Assembly (NCBI GenBank): GCA_039024895.1
Contig: JBCCPJ010000005.1
Span: 98,438 to 162,437, forward strand
Reading direction: 5' to 3'
Origin: JAJDOD01 sp039024895
Lineage (GTDB): Bacteria > Pseudomonadota > Alphaproteobacteria > Rhodobacterales > Rhodobacteraceae
DNA length: 64,000 nucleotides
Below the pieces are notes generated by a model. That model was given only the letters and a program-made list of their open reading frames with translations, was not told the origin of the DNA and made no database searches. The position numbers were made by a program, and so were the translations under genes. This document shows, piece after piece, positions 7,671 to 15,787 of this stretch (the first letter of the stretch is position 1; each line of letters opens with the position of its first letter).

Positions 7671-8843
7671 ATGGCATTTGATTTCTTGAGACGACGGGAT
7701 GCAGCGCCAGCAGAGGCGAAAGCGTCGGCGGCCGGACCTGTCATCGCCTATGCGGGTTCGGGGCGCGTTGCCTGGTCGCCGCGAGACGCAGGGTCACTCA
7801 CACGGGCTGGGTTTGCGGGTAACCCGATTGGGTTTCGTGCGGTCAAGCTGATTGCGGAGGCCGCCGCTGCGTTGCCGCTCGTTCTTCAGGATGCCGAGAC
7901 ACGTTTCGAAGAGCACCCCTTGCTGTCGCTGCTGACGCGGCCGAACGGCAGTCAGGCGCAGGCGGAGCTGTTGGAAGCCTTGTACGGTCAGATATTATTG
8001 ACTGGTGATGGCTATATCGAGGCAGTTCTGGATGACGCGAGCGCTCCGTTTGAATTGCATGTGCTAAGGTCGGATCGCATGTCCGTCGTGCCGGGAGCGG
8101 ACGGTTGGCCGGTCGCGTTTGACTACGCGGTCGGCGGGAAAAAGCACCGCTTTGCGGTTGCCGATGGCGTTTCAACGGTTTGTCATATCAAGGCGATGCA
8201 TCCGCAGGACGATCATTATGGGCTGTCGCCGATGCAGGCGGCTGCGTCCGCGATTGACGTGCATAATGCGGCGTCGGCTTGGTCGAAAGCGCTGTTGGAC
8301 AACGCAGCGAGGCCATCGGGAGCCATTGTTTACAAGGGCCCAGATGGTCACGACGTGATGACGCCGGAGCAATATGATCGGGTGCTCAACGAGATGGAGG
8401 CGTACCATGTGGGCGCGCGGAATGCCGGGCGCCCGATGTTGCTGGAAGGCGGTCTAGACTGGAAGCCCATGGGCTTTAGCCCCTCTGACATGGAATTCCT
8501 GAAGACCAAGGAAGGGGCTGCACGCGAGATCGCCGTGGCTTACGGCGTGCCGCCGATGCTGCTGGGTATTCCGGGGGACGCGACCTACGCGAATTATCAG
8601 GAGGCGAACCGGGCATTCTATCGCCTGACGGTATTGCCGCTGGTGTCAAAGGTTTGCGGGGCCTTGTCCCATTGGCTGGCCGGTTTCACCGGAGACACGG
8701 CCTCATTTAAGCCGGACCTTGACCAGGTGCCCGCGCTGTCTGCCGAGCGAGAAGCGCAGTGGAAGCGTGTGGCGGCGGCCGATTTTTTGACCGAAGCCGA
8801 GAAGCGCGCGCTTCTTGGTTTGCCAAAGCTGGCTGAGGAGTGA
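7671..8843 (+). CDS. GTA gene 3: portal protein (HK97 family)
   Basis: The portal is the dodecameric ring at the head vertex through which DNA enters and leaves and to which the tail attaches. The 390-residue protein matches the HK97-type portal family in its central blocks (PLLSLLTRPN, GDGYIEAV, HYGLSPMQAAA, YGVPPMLLGIPGDATYANYQEANRAF). GGAAGGAG ends 5 nt before the ATG at 7671, which is preferred to an upstream in-frame start at 7644. It follows TerL by 33 nt, as in other GTAs. Confidence 0.94.
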   Translation: MAFDFLRRRDAAPAEAKASAAGPVIAYAGSGRVAWSPRDAGSLTRAGFAGNPIGFRAVKLIAEAAAALPLVLQDAETRFEEHPLLSLLTRPNGSQAQAELLEALYGQILLTGDGYIEAVLDDASAPFELHVLRSDRMSVVPGADGWPVAFDYAVGGKKHRFAVADGVSTVCHIKAMHPQDDHYGLSPMQAAASAIDVHNAASAWSKALLDNAARPSGAIVYKGPDGHDVMTPEQYDRVLNEMEAYHVGARNAGRPMLLEGGLDWKPMGFSPSDMEFLKTKEGAAREIAVAYGVPPMLLGIPGDATYANYQEANRAFYRLTVLPLVSKVCGALSHWLAGFTGDTASFKPDLDQVPALSAEREAQWKRVAAADFLTEAEKRALLGLPKLAEE

Positions 8844-8848
8844 GGCCC

Positions 8849-9394
8849 ATGGAACTGGAACGCAAGTTTTGCCAGGTCGAGACCAAATTATCGGTCACGG
8901 AAGGGTCGGTGATCGAGGGCTATGCCTCGCTGTTTGGCGCGGTGGATCGTGGTGGCGACGTGGTGGAGCCAGGTGCCTATGCCGCATCTTTGAAGTCGCT
9001 CGGTGCGGCAACGCGGCGGGTGCGGATGCTCTGGCAACACGATCCCGCTCAGCCCATCGGCGTGTGGGATGAGGTACGAGAGGATGCAAAGGGTCTCTAT
9101 GTGAAGGGACGGTTACTTCCGGATGTGGCGCGCGCGCGGGAAGCGGCGGCGCTGCTGGAGGCGGGTGCCATCGAGGGGCTGTCGATTGGCTATCGCACCG
9201 TGAGGTCTACAAAGGACAACAAAGGGCGGCGACGCCTGAAGGAACTGGAGCTTTGGGAGGTCTCGCTTGTGACTTTTCCGATGCTTCCCGATGCGCGGGT
9301 GGGTGCCAAGGGGGAGAGCCCTGAGGACGACCTGATGCGCGACCTTGCGGCGGTCATAAATGAGGCCCGTTGCAACTTAGCTCAGGGCGCATAA
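8849..9394 (+). CDS. GTA gene 4: prohead maturation protease (HK97 family)
   Basis: This 181-residue protein is the capsid-maturation serine protease of the HK97/herpesvirus assemblin type. It shows the family pattern IEGYASLFG, the histidine in MLWQHDP and the serine in EGLSIGYR. It trims scaffold segments from the major capsid protein made by the next gene. The ATG at 8849 follows GAGGAGTGAGG; a GTG at 8840 would overlap the portal stop. In RcGTA a small gene (g3.5) lies between portal and protease, but here only 5 nt separate them. Confidence 0.92.
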   Translation: MELERKFCQVETKLSVTEGSVIEGYASLFGAVDRGGDVVEPGAYAASLKSLGAATRRVRMLWQHDPAQPIGVWDEVREDAKGLYVKGRLLPDVARAREAAALLEAGAIEGLSIGYRTVRSTKDNKGRRRLKELELWEVSLVTFPMLPDARVGAKGESPEDDLMRDLAAVINEARCNLAQGA

Positions 9395-9421
9395 CCGCCC
9401 ATACATTTGAGGAAAATTGAC

Positions 9422-10606
9422 ATGAGCACACCCGAGACGACGTCTCGGGGCGAGGACGGTTTGTCTTCTCCCCAGTCGGCTGCCGAGGAAGTGAAGACCG
9501 CACTCGCGGGCCTCGTCGGTGACATCACCCATCAACTCAAGAAACAGGAAGAGCGACTGACCATGCTGGATCGCAAATCACTTTCCCAATCGCGCCGTCC
9601 GGCGCTGGCTACGCGCGTTACAGATGAGGCGCCCCACCAAAAGGCGTTCAACGCCTATTTGCGGACCGGCGAAGACGCTGATTTGCGTGGACTTGATCTG
9701 GAAGGCAAGGCCATGAGCGCGGCGGTTGCGGGAGATGGCGGGTTCCTTGTCGACCCACAGACGAGCGCTTCCATCCAGTCCGTCCTGCGCGGCGCAGCCT
9801 CCATTCGTCAGGTTGCGAATGTCGTGAATGTGGAAGCGACGTCCTACGACGTTTTGATTGACTCGACCGAGACAGGTGCCGGTTGGGCGACCGAGACAGC
9901 CGACGCAACTGAAACCGCGACGCCCACAATCGAGCGCATCAGTATTCCTCTGCACGAGTTGTCGGCTTTGCCAAAGATTAGCCAACGTCTTTTGGATGAC
10001 AGTGCGTTCGACATCGAAACATGGTTGGCGGGTCGGATCGCTGACAGTTTCTCGCGCTCGGAAGCGGGGGCGTTCATAAACGGCGATGGTGTCGACAAGC
10101 CATTTGGTATTCTGAACCATCCGAAGGTTCTGCATACCAACTGGACGTGGGGCAACATTGGATACATTCGTACGGGTACAGACGGCGCGTTCAACCAGAA
10201 CAATCCGGGCGCAGGTCTGGTCAATATGGTCTACAGCCTGGGTGCACGGTATCGGGCCAACGCGACGTTCGTGTTGAACTCGAAGACGGCTGGAGTTGTC
10301 CGACAGATCAAGGATGGTGAGGGCCGGTTCCTTTGGGTCGACGGTTTGGCGGCTGGAGAGCCCGCGCGTCTGCTCGGGTATCCTGTGCTGATCTGCGAAG
10401 ACATGCCGGACATTGAGAACGGTTCGGACTCTATTGCTTTCGGCGATTTCACTGCCGGTTATACGATTGCGGAACGGCCGGACTTGCGCATTCTCCGCGA
10501 TCCCTTCTCCGCGAAACCTCATGTTCTGTTCTACGCCACAAAGCGTGTGGGGGGCGATGTCAGCGATTTCGCGGCGATCCGCCTTCTGAGATTCTCGCAG
10601 AACTAA
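9422..10606 (+). CDS. GTA gene 5: major capsid protein (HK97 fold)
   Basis: This 394-residue protein forms the head shell. The N-terminal ~100 residues are charged and helical (the scaffold-like delta domain removed by the protease). The rest has HK97 capsid blocks such as GGFLVDPQ, ALPKISQRLLDDSAFDIE, EAGAFINGDGVDKPFGIL and the C-terminal FGDFTAGYTIAER...DPFSAKPHVLFYATKRVGGDV. GAGGAAA precedes the ATG at 9422. It is the most heavily needed structural product, and the following 177-nt gap with a hairpin separates it from the tail genes. Confidence 0.95.
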   Translation: MSTPETTSRGEDGLSSPQSAAEEVKTALAGLVGDITHQLKKQEERLTMLDRKSLSQSRRPALATRVTDEAPHQKAFNAYLRTGEDADLRGLDLEGKAMSAAVAGDGGFLVDPQTSASIQSVLRGAASIRQVANVVNVEATSYDVLIDSTETGAGWATETADATETATPTIERISIPLHELSALPKISQRLLDDSAFDIETWLAGRIADSFSRSEAGAFINGDGVDKPFGILNHPKVLHTNWTWGNIGYIRTGTDGAFNQNNPGAGLVNMVYSLGARYRANATFVLNSKTAGVVRQIKDGEGRFLWVDGLAAGEPARLLGYPVLICEDMPDIENGSDSIAFGDFTAGYTIAERPDLRILRDPFSAKPHVLFYATKRVGGDVSDFAAIRLLRFSQN

Positions 10607-10619
10607 TCCTGTGAGGATT

Positions 10620-10645
10620 AGGCCGGCCCGAACATGGGCCGGTTT
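10620..10645 (+). terminator. Hairpin after the capsid gene (attenuator-like) within a 177-nt gap
   Basis: CCGGCCC/GGGCCGG pair perfectly around a 6-nt loop at 10623-10642, extendable by A-T and two G-T pairs, with only TTT following. The stem starts 17 nt after the capsid stop. The short T-run suggests partial termination or 3'-end stabilisation of the capsid message. The rest of 10607-10783 holds no convincing gene: a 34-codon ORF from 10634 lacks a ribosome-binding site and lies in the hairpin. Confidence 0.5.
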
Positions 10646-10783
10646 CCGGACGCGCACCGGTTTTCACCTCGCGTTTCTGCTGCTCCCCTCCGTCCAAGTG
10701 ATGCGGGGAAGTGCGCGTCCGGTTTCGCCCTTTGACGGGCGGTGCACGTTGCCCCTGGCGGGCGAGCTACGGAGGTCAGGTAG

Positions 10784-11380
10784 ATGATATTGATCGAGCA
10801 GACCCAGGTCCCTGAAACGGATCTGCCGGTCGCGGAGTTTCGGGAGCATTTGCAACTCGGCAGCGGGTTTGCCGATGATGGCTTGCAGGACGCCGTGTTG
10901 GTGTCGCAGCTCAAGGCCGCAATAGCTGCCATTGAAGGTCGCACAAGCAAAGCATTGCTTGCCCGTGACTTTCTGCTGGTTAACTCGGCGTGGCGATCCT
11001 TAGGGCAGCAAGTTTTTCCCATCGCCCCTGTGGTCGCGATCCAGTCGATGAAAATCATGGACCTACAGGGCGAAGATACGTTGACGGACGCCAGCACCTA
11101 TCGTTTGCGGCGCGACACGCATGCCCCTGCCCTGGTCTCTATTGGGCTTTCCTTGCCGACGATCCCTGTCGGTGGTTCCGCGGATATCCTGTTCACGGCG
11201 GGTTTCGGTACGTGGAGCGACGTGCCACCGGATTTGCAACAGGCGGTATTTTTACTGGCGACGCAGTATTATGAGAACCGCTCAGCAAGCGTCGCCCGGG
11301 CCACGAGCCTGCCTCTCGGCGTGGTCAGTATTTGTCGCCGGTATACACCGATCCGGCTGGTCGGGGCGCGGCGCATATGA
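10784..11380 (+). CDS. GTA gene 6: head-tail adaptor
   Basis: This 198-residue protein resembles the phage gp6/gp8-type head-tail connector family that docks under the portal: an N-terminal helical block (VSQLKAAIAAIEGRTSKALL) and a C-terminal DVPPDLQQAVFLLATQYYENR helix typical of that fold. Position after the capsid gene matches RcGTA g6. ACGGAGGTCAGG supplies the ribosome-binding site. Its stop overlaps the next gene (ATGA). Confidence 0.85.
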   Translation: MILIEQTQVPETDLPVAEFREHLQLGSGFADDGLQDAVLVSQLKAAIAAIEGRTSKALLARDFLLVNSAWRSLGQQVFPIAPVVAIQSMKIMDLQGEDTLTDASTYRLRRDTHAPALVSIGLSLPTIPVGGSADILFTAGFGTWSDVPPDLQQAVFLLATQYYENRSASVARATSLPLGVVSICRRYTPIRLVGARRI

Positions 11381-11706
11381 AGCGGCTTAATCGCAAACTA
11401 TTCCTGGAAGCGCGGCTACGCAGCGACGATGGCGCAGGCGGATTTTCGGGCCAGTGGGTTCAACTCGGCTCCCATTGGGGGGCGGTGGAACCTGCCGCTG
11501 GTCGATTGGAACGCGGCGAGGGCCAAGCGCGAAGCAGGTCGAGCTACCGCGTCACGCTGCGCGCCGTCTCTCCTACAAGCGAGGCGCGACCGAAGCCCGG
11601 TCAGCGATTTCGCGACGGGGCGCGGTTGTTCGAGATACGCACCGTGCGTGACAGCAGCGATGTGCGGTTCCTCGAATGTTTCGTAGACGAGGAGGTGGCA
11701 TCATGA
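11377..11706 (+). CDS. GTA gene 7: head-completion (stopper) protein
   Basis: This 109-residue protein has the SPP1 gp16/head-closure pattern: NRKLFLEA near the N-terminus, then W(x)n GAVEP, YRVTLRAV, PKPGQRFRDGARLFEIRTV and a short C-terminal strand. It should form the ring between adaptor and tail terminator that holds DNA in the filled head. The ATG lies in the 4-nt overlap with gene 6. A longer in-frame start at 11332 would overlap gene 6 by 49 nt and is less likely. Confidence 0.83.
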   Translation: MKRLNRKLFLEARLRSDDGAGGFSGQWVQLGSHWGAVEPAAGRLERGEGQARSRSSYRVTLRAVSPTSEARPKPGQRFRDGARLFEIRTVRDSSDVRFLECFVDEEVAS

Positions 11707-12113
11707 GCTATGGGGCGTCTTCCGCTTTGCAGGTGGCGGTGTATCAACTGCTCACCGCCGATGTCGCTCTGACGGCATTGGTTGGATCAGCGATCCATGA
11801 CGAAGTGCCACCAGGTCCAGTGAGTGGCACGTTCATAAGCCTGGGCGAAGGCGAAGTGCGCGATTTGTCCGACGTAACCGGTGGGTTGGCTGAGCACCGT
11901 TTCGATGTGGCGGTCATCAGCGACGCCGAAGGGTTTCAAACGGCGAAAGCTGTGGCGGAGGCGGTATCAGACGCCTTGGTTGACGCTGCCCCGGTCATGA
12001 GCCGGGGCCGGGTGGTGAATTTGTCCTTTGTAAAGGCGCGGGCACGCCGGGTGCGTGCCGGTCAAACACGCCGGATCGACATGACGTTCCGCGCGATCGT
12101 CGAAGATAACTGA
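11703..12113 (+). CDS. GTA gene 8: tail terminator protein (DUF3168)
   Basis: This 136-residue protein fits the DUF3168 family (tail-terminator, lambda gpU-like fold): ALQVAVYQLLTADVALTALVG, then HDEVPPGPVSGTFISLGE and a C-terminal strand set ending RRIDMTFRAIVED. It caps the tail tube at the head end and defines tail length together with the tape measure. The start ATG overlaps the gene 7 stop (ATGA). Confidence 0.88.
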   Translation: MSYGASSALQVAVYQLLTADVALTALVGSAIHDEVPPGPVSGTFISLGEGEVRDLSDVTGGLAEHRFDVAVISDAEGFQTAKAVAEAVSDALVDAAPVMSRGRVVNLSFVKARARRVRAGQTRRIDMTFRAIVEDN

Positions 12114-12136
12114 AGACTATCAATGGAGTGGACCCG

Positions 12137-12547
12137 ATGGCGGCACAGAATGGTAAAGACCTGTTGATCAAGCTCGACATGACGGGCGGTGGGCAATTCG
12201 AGACCATTGCGGGGCTACGCGCCACGCGGCTTTCGTTCAATACGGAGAGCATCGATGTGACATCGCTGGAAAGCGATGGATGGCGGCAACTGCTTGGCGG
12301 TGCCGGGGTGAAAGCGGCTTCGATCTCGGGCTCCGGTGTCTTTCGCGATGCTGGAACAGATGAGCGGGCGCGGCAGATATTCTTCGATGGCGCAACGCCG
12401 AATTTCCAGGTGATCATTCCGGATTTCGGTGTGGTTGAGGGGCCGTTTCAAGTCACCTCAATCGAGTACGCGGGCAGCCACAATGGCGAGGCGACCTACG
12501 AACTCGCGCTCGCTTCTGCCGGTTTGCTCAGCTTTACGGCGCTCTGA
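12137..12547 (+). CDS. GTA gene 9: major tail (tube) protein, TP901-1 family
   Basis: The tube subunit is 136 residues. Blocks AAQNGKDLLIKLD, FNTESIDVTSLESDGWRQLLGGAG and ISGSGVFRD match the phage major tail protein TP901-1 family found in GTAs. GGAG at 8-nt spacing favours the ATG at 12137 over a GTG three codons upstream. The stop overlaps the ATG of gene 10 (TGATG). Confidence 0.92.
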   Translation: MAAQNGKDLLIKLDMTGGGQFETIAGLRATRLSFNTESIDVTSLESDGWRQLLGGAGVKAASISGSGVFRDAGTDERARQIFFDGATPNFQVIIPDFGVVEGPFQVTSIEYAGSHNGEATYELALASAGLLSFTAL

Positions 12548-12861
12548 TGGGTAATCCTTGGACGGGGGATGTGCCGGTTTTTCTGAACAGCGAACGGCAT
12601 GTGATGCGTCTGACGCTTGGAGCGCTGGCGGAACTCGAAGCCGGGTTGGAGGCGGACAGTCTGGTCGCAATGGTTGAGCGGTTTGAAAGTGGCGCGTTTT
12701 CATCCCGCGATGTGCTTGGTGTCATAGTGGCTGGGTTGCGCGGTGGCGGGTGGTCCGGCGATGTGCGCGATTTGCTGACCGCGGAGATCGAAGGTGGTCC
12801 CGTCGAAGCAGCGCGGCTGGCGGGTCAGCTTTTGGCGCGCGCCTTTGCGTTCCCCAAATGA
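12547..12861 (+). CDS. GTA gene 10: GTA-specific tail assembly protein (GTA_gp10 family)
   Basis: This 104-residue protein belongs to the gene-transfer-agent-specific gp10 family: RLTLGALAELEAGLEADSLV is the recognisable block. Its place between tail tube and tape measure is where siphophages encode the G/GT-type tail chaperones, so a chaperone role is likely. It overlaps genes on both sides by 1 and 4 nt. Confidence 0.88.
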   Translation: MGNPWTGDVPVFLNSERHVMRLTLGALAELEAGLEADSLVAMVERFESGAFSSRDVLGVIVAGLRGGGWSGDVRDLLTAEIEGGPVEAARLAGQLLARAFAFPK

Positions 12862-13037
12862 CGCGGTTTGCTTGGGCAGATTTGCTTCGCGCGGGGTGCA
12901 GTCTGGGGATGACGCCGCGGGACGTCTGGGCGCTGACGCCGGCGGAACTGGCATTTTTGCTGGGTAAGGAAGGGGGCGATGCGCCTTTGAGCCGCGCCCG
13001 ATTGGAAGAACTGGCGGCGGCGTTTCCGGATAAATGA
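12858..13037 (+). CDS. GTA gene 10.1: small tail-assembly chaperone
   Basis: A 59-residue protein starts at an ATG overlapping the gene 10 stop. It begins MTRFAWADLLRAGC and contains MTPRDVWALTPAELAFLLG, the signature of the short phage tail-assembly chaperone family seen after gp10 in Rhodobacterales GTAs. It probably pairs with gene 10 to load the tape measure. It is easily missed because of its size. Confidence 0.85.
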   Translation: MTRFAWADLLRAGCSLGMTPRDVWALTPAELAFLLGKEGGDAPLSRARLEELAAAFPDK

Positions 13038-13049
13038 AGGGATTGAGAA

Positions 13050-13694
13050 ATGGCAGACAGTGATCGCATTGAAGCGTTCGACGATCAGATTGCCGCGCTT
13101 GAGGGAACTATGGCCTCGGCTGGCGAGATGGCGCGTGCGTTGAAGGAAGGTCTGGACGAGACCGGGCGGGCAATGGCCGCGACCGAAGCCGAAAGCAAAG
13201 TGTTGTCGAAGGGTTTGTCGCGCGGACTGCGCTCGGCCTTTGACGGCTTGGTTTTTGACGGCATGCGCGCCTCGGATGCCCTGGAACAGGTGGCGCGCTC
13301 GGTGGTGAACACGGCCTATTCGGCGGCGATCAAACCTGTGGCAAAACACTTCGGCGGCCTGTTGGCGGATGGTTTTGCGGGCATGTTCGCCGATGGTGCC
13401 TCGTTCAGCCAAGGCCGGGTGATGCCCTTTGCCACTGGCGGCGTCGTCTCTGGCCCCACCTATTTCCCGATGCGCAACGGTATGGGGCTCATGGGCGAAG
13501 CGGGGCCCGAAGCCATCATGCCCTTGGCTCGTGGCGCGGACGGGCGGTTGGGGGTGCGGACAGAAGGCGGTGGTCGCCCTGTGCAAATCGTTATGAACAT
13601 TTCGACGCCGGATGCGGCGAGCTTTCAGCGCAGCCAAAGTCAGATTGCCGGGCAGATGAGCCGCGCGCTTTCGCGAAGCCAGCGAAACGGATGA
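13050..13694 (+). CDS. GTA gene 11: short tail tape-measure protein
   Basis: This 214-residue protein starts with a heptad-rich segment (DRIEAFDDQIAALEGTMASA) and carries, from about residue 60, the tape-measure blocks SAFDGLVFDGMRASDALEQVARSV and FATGGVVSGPTYFPMRNGMGLMGEAGPEAIMPL. These are typical of the C-terminal region of lambda-type tape measures. At about 210 residues it is far shorter than phage homologues, consistent with the short GTA tail. Confidence 0.9.
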   Translation: MADSDRIEAFDDQIAALEGTMASAGEMARALKEGLDETGRAMAATEAESKVLSKGLSRGLRSAFDGLVFDGMRASDALEQVARSVVNTAYSAAIKPVAKHFGGLLADGFAGMFADGASFSQGRVMPFATGGVVSGPTYFPMRNGMGLMGEAGPEAIMPLARGADGRLGVRTEGGGRPVQIVMNISTPDAASFQRSQSQIAGQMSRALSRSQRNG

Positions 13695-13752
13695 CCGTAG
13701 TACGCGTATACAATGCGCCGATAGAAGGATGAGTTTCTACACCTGAACGGAC

Positions 13753-14472
13753 ATGTCGTTGGTCCGTGTTGGGCCAAACATTTCACTGCAGAAAAAAGGG
13801 CTGCGGTTCGCTGGAACCAAGGCCACGGACGGAGTTTTCATTTCGTTTCATGAGGTACAGTTTCCGACAAGCCTGAGTTTTGGCTCGGTCGGCGGCCCGG
13901 AGCGGGTGACGGAGATTGTCACATTGGCCAACGGGTTCGAAGAGCGCAACACGCCCTGGGCAGATTCGCGGCGGCGTTATGATGCTGGCTTTGGTATGCG
14001 TTCGCTTGCCGATATTGATACGTTGATTGCGTTTTTCGAAGCCCGTCGCGGTGCGCTTTACGGGTTTCGCTGGAAGGATTGGTCGGATTACCGATCGTCA
14101 GGCTCTTTGGTCGACCCCGCGTTCGACGATCAAGTCATTGGCACGGGCGATGGCGTCACAACCACTTTTTCGTTGGCGAAGACGTATGCTTCCGGTGGCG
14201 CTTCTTACACGCGAAGCATTCAGAAACCCGTGCAAGATACTGTTTTGGCTGGCGTTCAGGGAGATGTTAAAGCTGAGGGTGTCGATTTTGAGGTTGCGCT
14301 CGTCTCGGGTGTTTTGACTTTTGCCGAAGCGCCGGCGGCCGGGGCGATCGTCACTGCGGGCTACGAATTTGATGTGCCGGTACGCTTTGGGACGGACACC
14401 ATTCAGAGTTCCGTCGCTAGCTTCAACGCAGGTGAAATACCTAACGTACCGATTTTGGAGGTGCGGATATGA
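13753..14472 (+). CDS. GTA gene 12: distal tail protein (DUF2460), unusual 5' end
   Basis: The DUF2460 distal tail protein links the tube to the hub. Family blocks run from FHEVQFPTSLSFGSVGGPERVTEIVTLANGFEERNTPW... to FDVPVRFGTD and NVPILEVRI. Members normally start two residues before FHEV. Here that place (codon 30) is ATT at 13840, preceded by GGAG at 5-nt spacing. The nearest in-frame ATG upstream of it is at 13753, giving 29 extra residues and no good ribosome-binding site. The true start is therefore uncertain: ATG 13753 (239 residues) or a rare ATT start (210 residues). An in-frame ATGAGTTTC with GAAGG at 13729 runs into a stop five codons later. Confidence 0.85.
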   Translation: MSLVRVGPNISLQKKGLRFAGTKATDGVFISFHEVQFPTSLSFGSVGGPERVTEIVTLANGFEERNTPWADSRRRYDAGFGMRSLADIDTLIAFFEARRGALYGFRWKDWSDYRSSGSLVDPAFDDQVIGTGDGVTTTFSLAKTYASGGASYTRSIQKPVQDTVLAGVQGDVKAEGVDFEVALVSGVLTFAEAPAAGAIVTAGYEFDVPVRFGTDTIQSSVASFNAGEIPNVPILEVRI

Positions 14473-15341
14473 GCCTTGCCGCGCATCTGACGACGGGGAC
14501 CACCACCGTTTGCCGAGCCTGGGCTGTCACGCGTAAGGACGGCGTGACCCTCGGGTTCACTGACCATGACAACACGTTGAGTTTTGAAGGTATCGATTTT
14601 GCGGCGTCCTCGGGATTGACGGCAAGGTCCGTCGAGCAAACGACGGGGCTGGCCGTTGATAACTCGGAAGCTTTGGGTGCGTTGAGCCACGCATCGATCC
14701 GCGAAGAGGATGTGCGAGCAGGTTTGTTCGATGGGGCAGAGGTGCGCAACTGGCTCGTGAACTGGGCAGATGTCGAAGCGCGGACCTTGATTTTTCGCGG
14801 GACGCTTGGCGAAGTTGAGCGGCAAGGGGTTCAGTTCAGGGCTGAGTTGAGAGGCTTGGCGGAAGCCATCAATCAACCGCAGGGTCGTGTGTATCAGAAG
14901 CCTTGCGGCGCTGTTTTGGGCGATGACGGCTGCCGTTTCAATACGTTGACGCCCGGGTATTTTGTTGAAGTCACAGTGCAGGCTATGGAGGGCAGAACGG
15001 TCGTGATTGTGCCGGGCCAACCGGGTTTCGAGAATGAGTGGTTTTTGCGGGGACGGTTGACTGTCTTGACCGGGCAGGCCGCTGGTCAGATTGCTGTCGT
15101 CAAGCGCGACCGAGAAACCGACGAAGGCCGCGTCATCGAACTTTGGGAGAGTTTGGCGGGGAGCCTTGTGCCCGGCGATGATGTCCGCATTGAGGCTGGT
15201 TGCGATAAACGTGCGGCGACTTGTCGTGGAAAGTTCAACAATCTGAACAACTTCAGAGGTTTCCCAAACATCCCCGGCGAGGACTGGCTGGTTTCATATC
15301 CCGTGCGCAACGGGGTCAATGACGGGGGAAAGCTGACCTGA
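14469..15341 (+). CDS. GTA gene 13: tail hub protein (DUF2163)
   Basis: The 290-residue DUF2163 protein is a baseplate hub component. It begins MSLAAHLTTGTTTVCRAW and continues with LGFTDHDNTLSFEG. Cysteines at about 146 and 155 (KPCGAVLGDDGC) and 245 and 252 (AGCDKRAATC) form a four-Cys set like that of lambda gpL-type hub proteins, which bind an iron-sulfur cluster; cluster binding here is inferred. It ends with FNNLNNFRGFPNIPGED, a hallmark block. It overlaps gene 12 (ATGA) and gene 14 (TGATG). Confidence 0.92.
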   Translation: MSLAAHLTTGTTTVCRAWAVTRKDGVTLGFTDHDNTLSFEGIDFAASSGLTARSVEQTTGLAVDNSEALGALSHASIREEDVRAGLFDGAEVRNWLVNWADVEARTLIFRGTLGEVERQGVQFRAELRGLAEAINQPQGRVYQKPCGAVLGDDGCRFNTLTPGYFVEVTVQAMEGRTVVIVPGQPGFENEWFLRGRLTVLTGQAAGQIAVVKRDRETDEGRVIELWESLAGSLVPGDDVRIEAGCDKRAATCRGKFNNLNNFRGFPNIPGEDWLVSYPVRNGVNDGGKLT

Positions 15342-15769
15342 TGCGGGCGGATGTCGTCGAAGAAGCAAGGCGGTGGCTTGGGACGCCGTATCTGCATCAA
15401 GCCGCCACGCGGGGTGCCGGTTGCGACTGCCTTGGATTGCTGCGCGGTGTTTGGCGCGCGGTGCAAGGGGGCGATCCGCCAGTGCCGCCCTACACGCCGG
15501 ATTGGGACGAAGTGGCGGGCGATGATCTGCTTCTCAAGGCAGCGCGCGATTTCCTGTTGGAGAAGTCGAAAGCGCCCCTTGCAATCGGCGATGTGATCCT
15601 GTTCCGGATGCGGCACGGCGCGGTTGCGAAACATCTGGGCATATATAGTGGCACAGACAGCTTTATTCATTCGTATAGCGGACACGGTGTCGTCGAGAGC
15701 CGACTGTCTGCGCCGTGGCAGCGGCGGGTCGCAGCGACATTCCAATTTCCAAATCCGATCCGAAACTGA
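15341..15769 (+). CDS. GTA gene 14: NlpC/P60-family cell-wall peptidase
   Basis: This 142-residue protein has the NlpC/P60 arrangement: Cys30 in AGCDCLGLLRGVW, an acidic GDVILFRM turn and the histidine of AKHLGIY followed by SFIHSYSGHGVVE. It is likely carried at the tail tip and cleaves recipient peptidoglycan during DNA delivery. The start overlaps the gene 13 stop (TGATG). It follows the two hub genes, as in other GTAs. Confidence 0.92.
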   Translation: MRADVVEEARRWLGTPYLHQAATRGAGCDCLGLLRGVWRAVQGGDPPVPPYTPDWDEVAGDDLLLKAARDFLLEKSKAPLAIGDVILFRMRHGAVAKHLGIYSGTDSFIHSYSGHGVVESRLSAPWQRRVAATFQFPNPIRN

Positions 15770-15787
15770 ACGCAAGGTGAGGGCCTA

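Noticed and set aside
10634..10738. 34-codon ORF in the capsid-adaptor gap
   Set aside because: No ribosome-binding site, it starts inside the hairpin and has no recognisable sequence.
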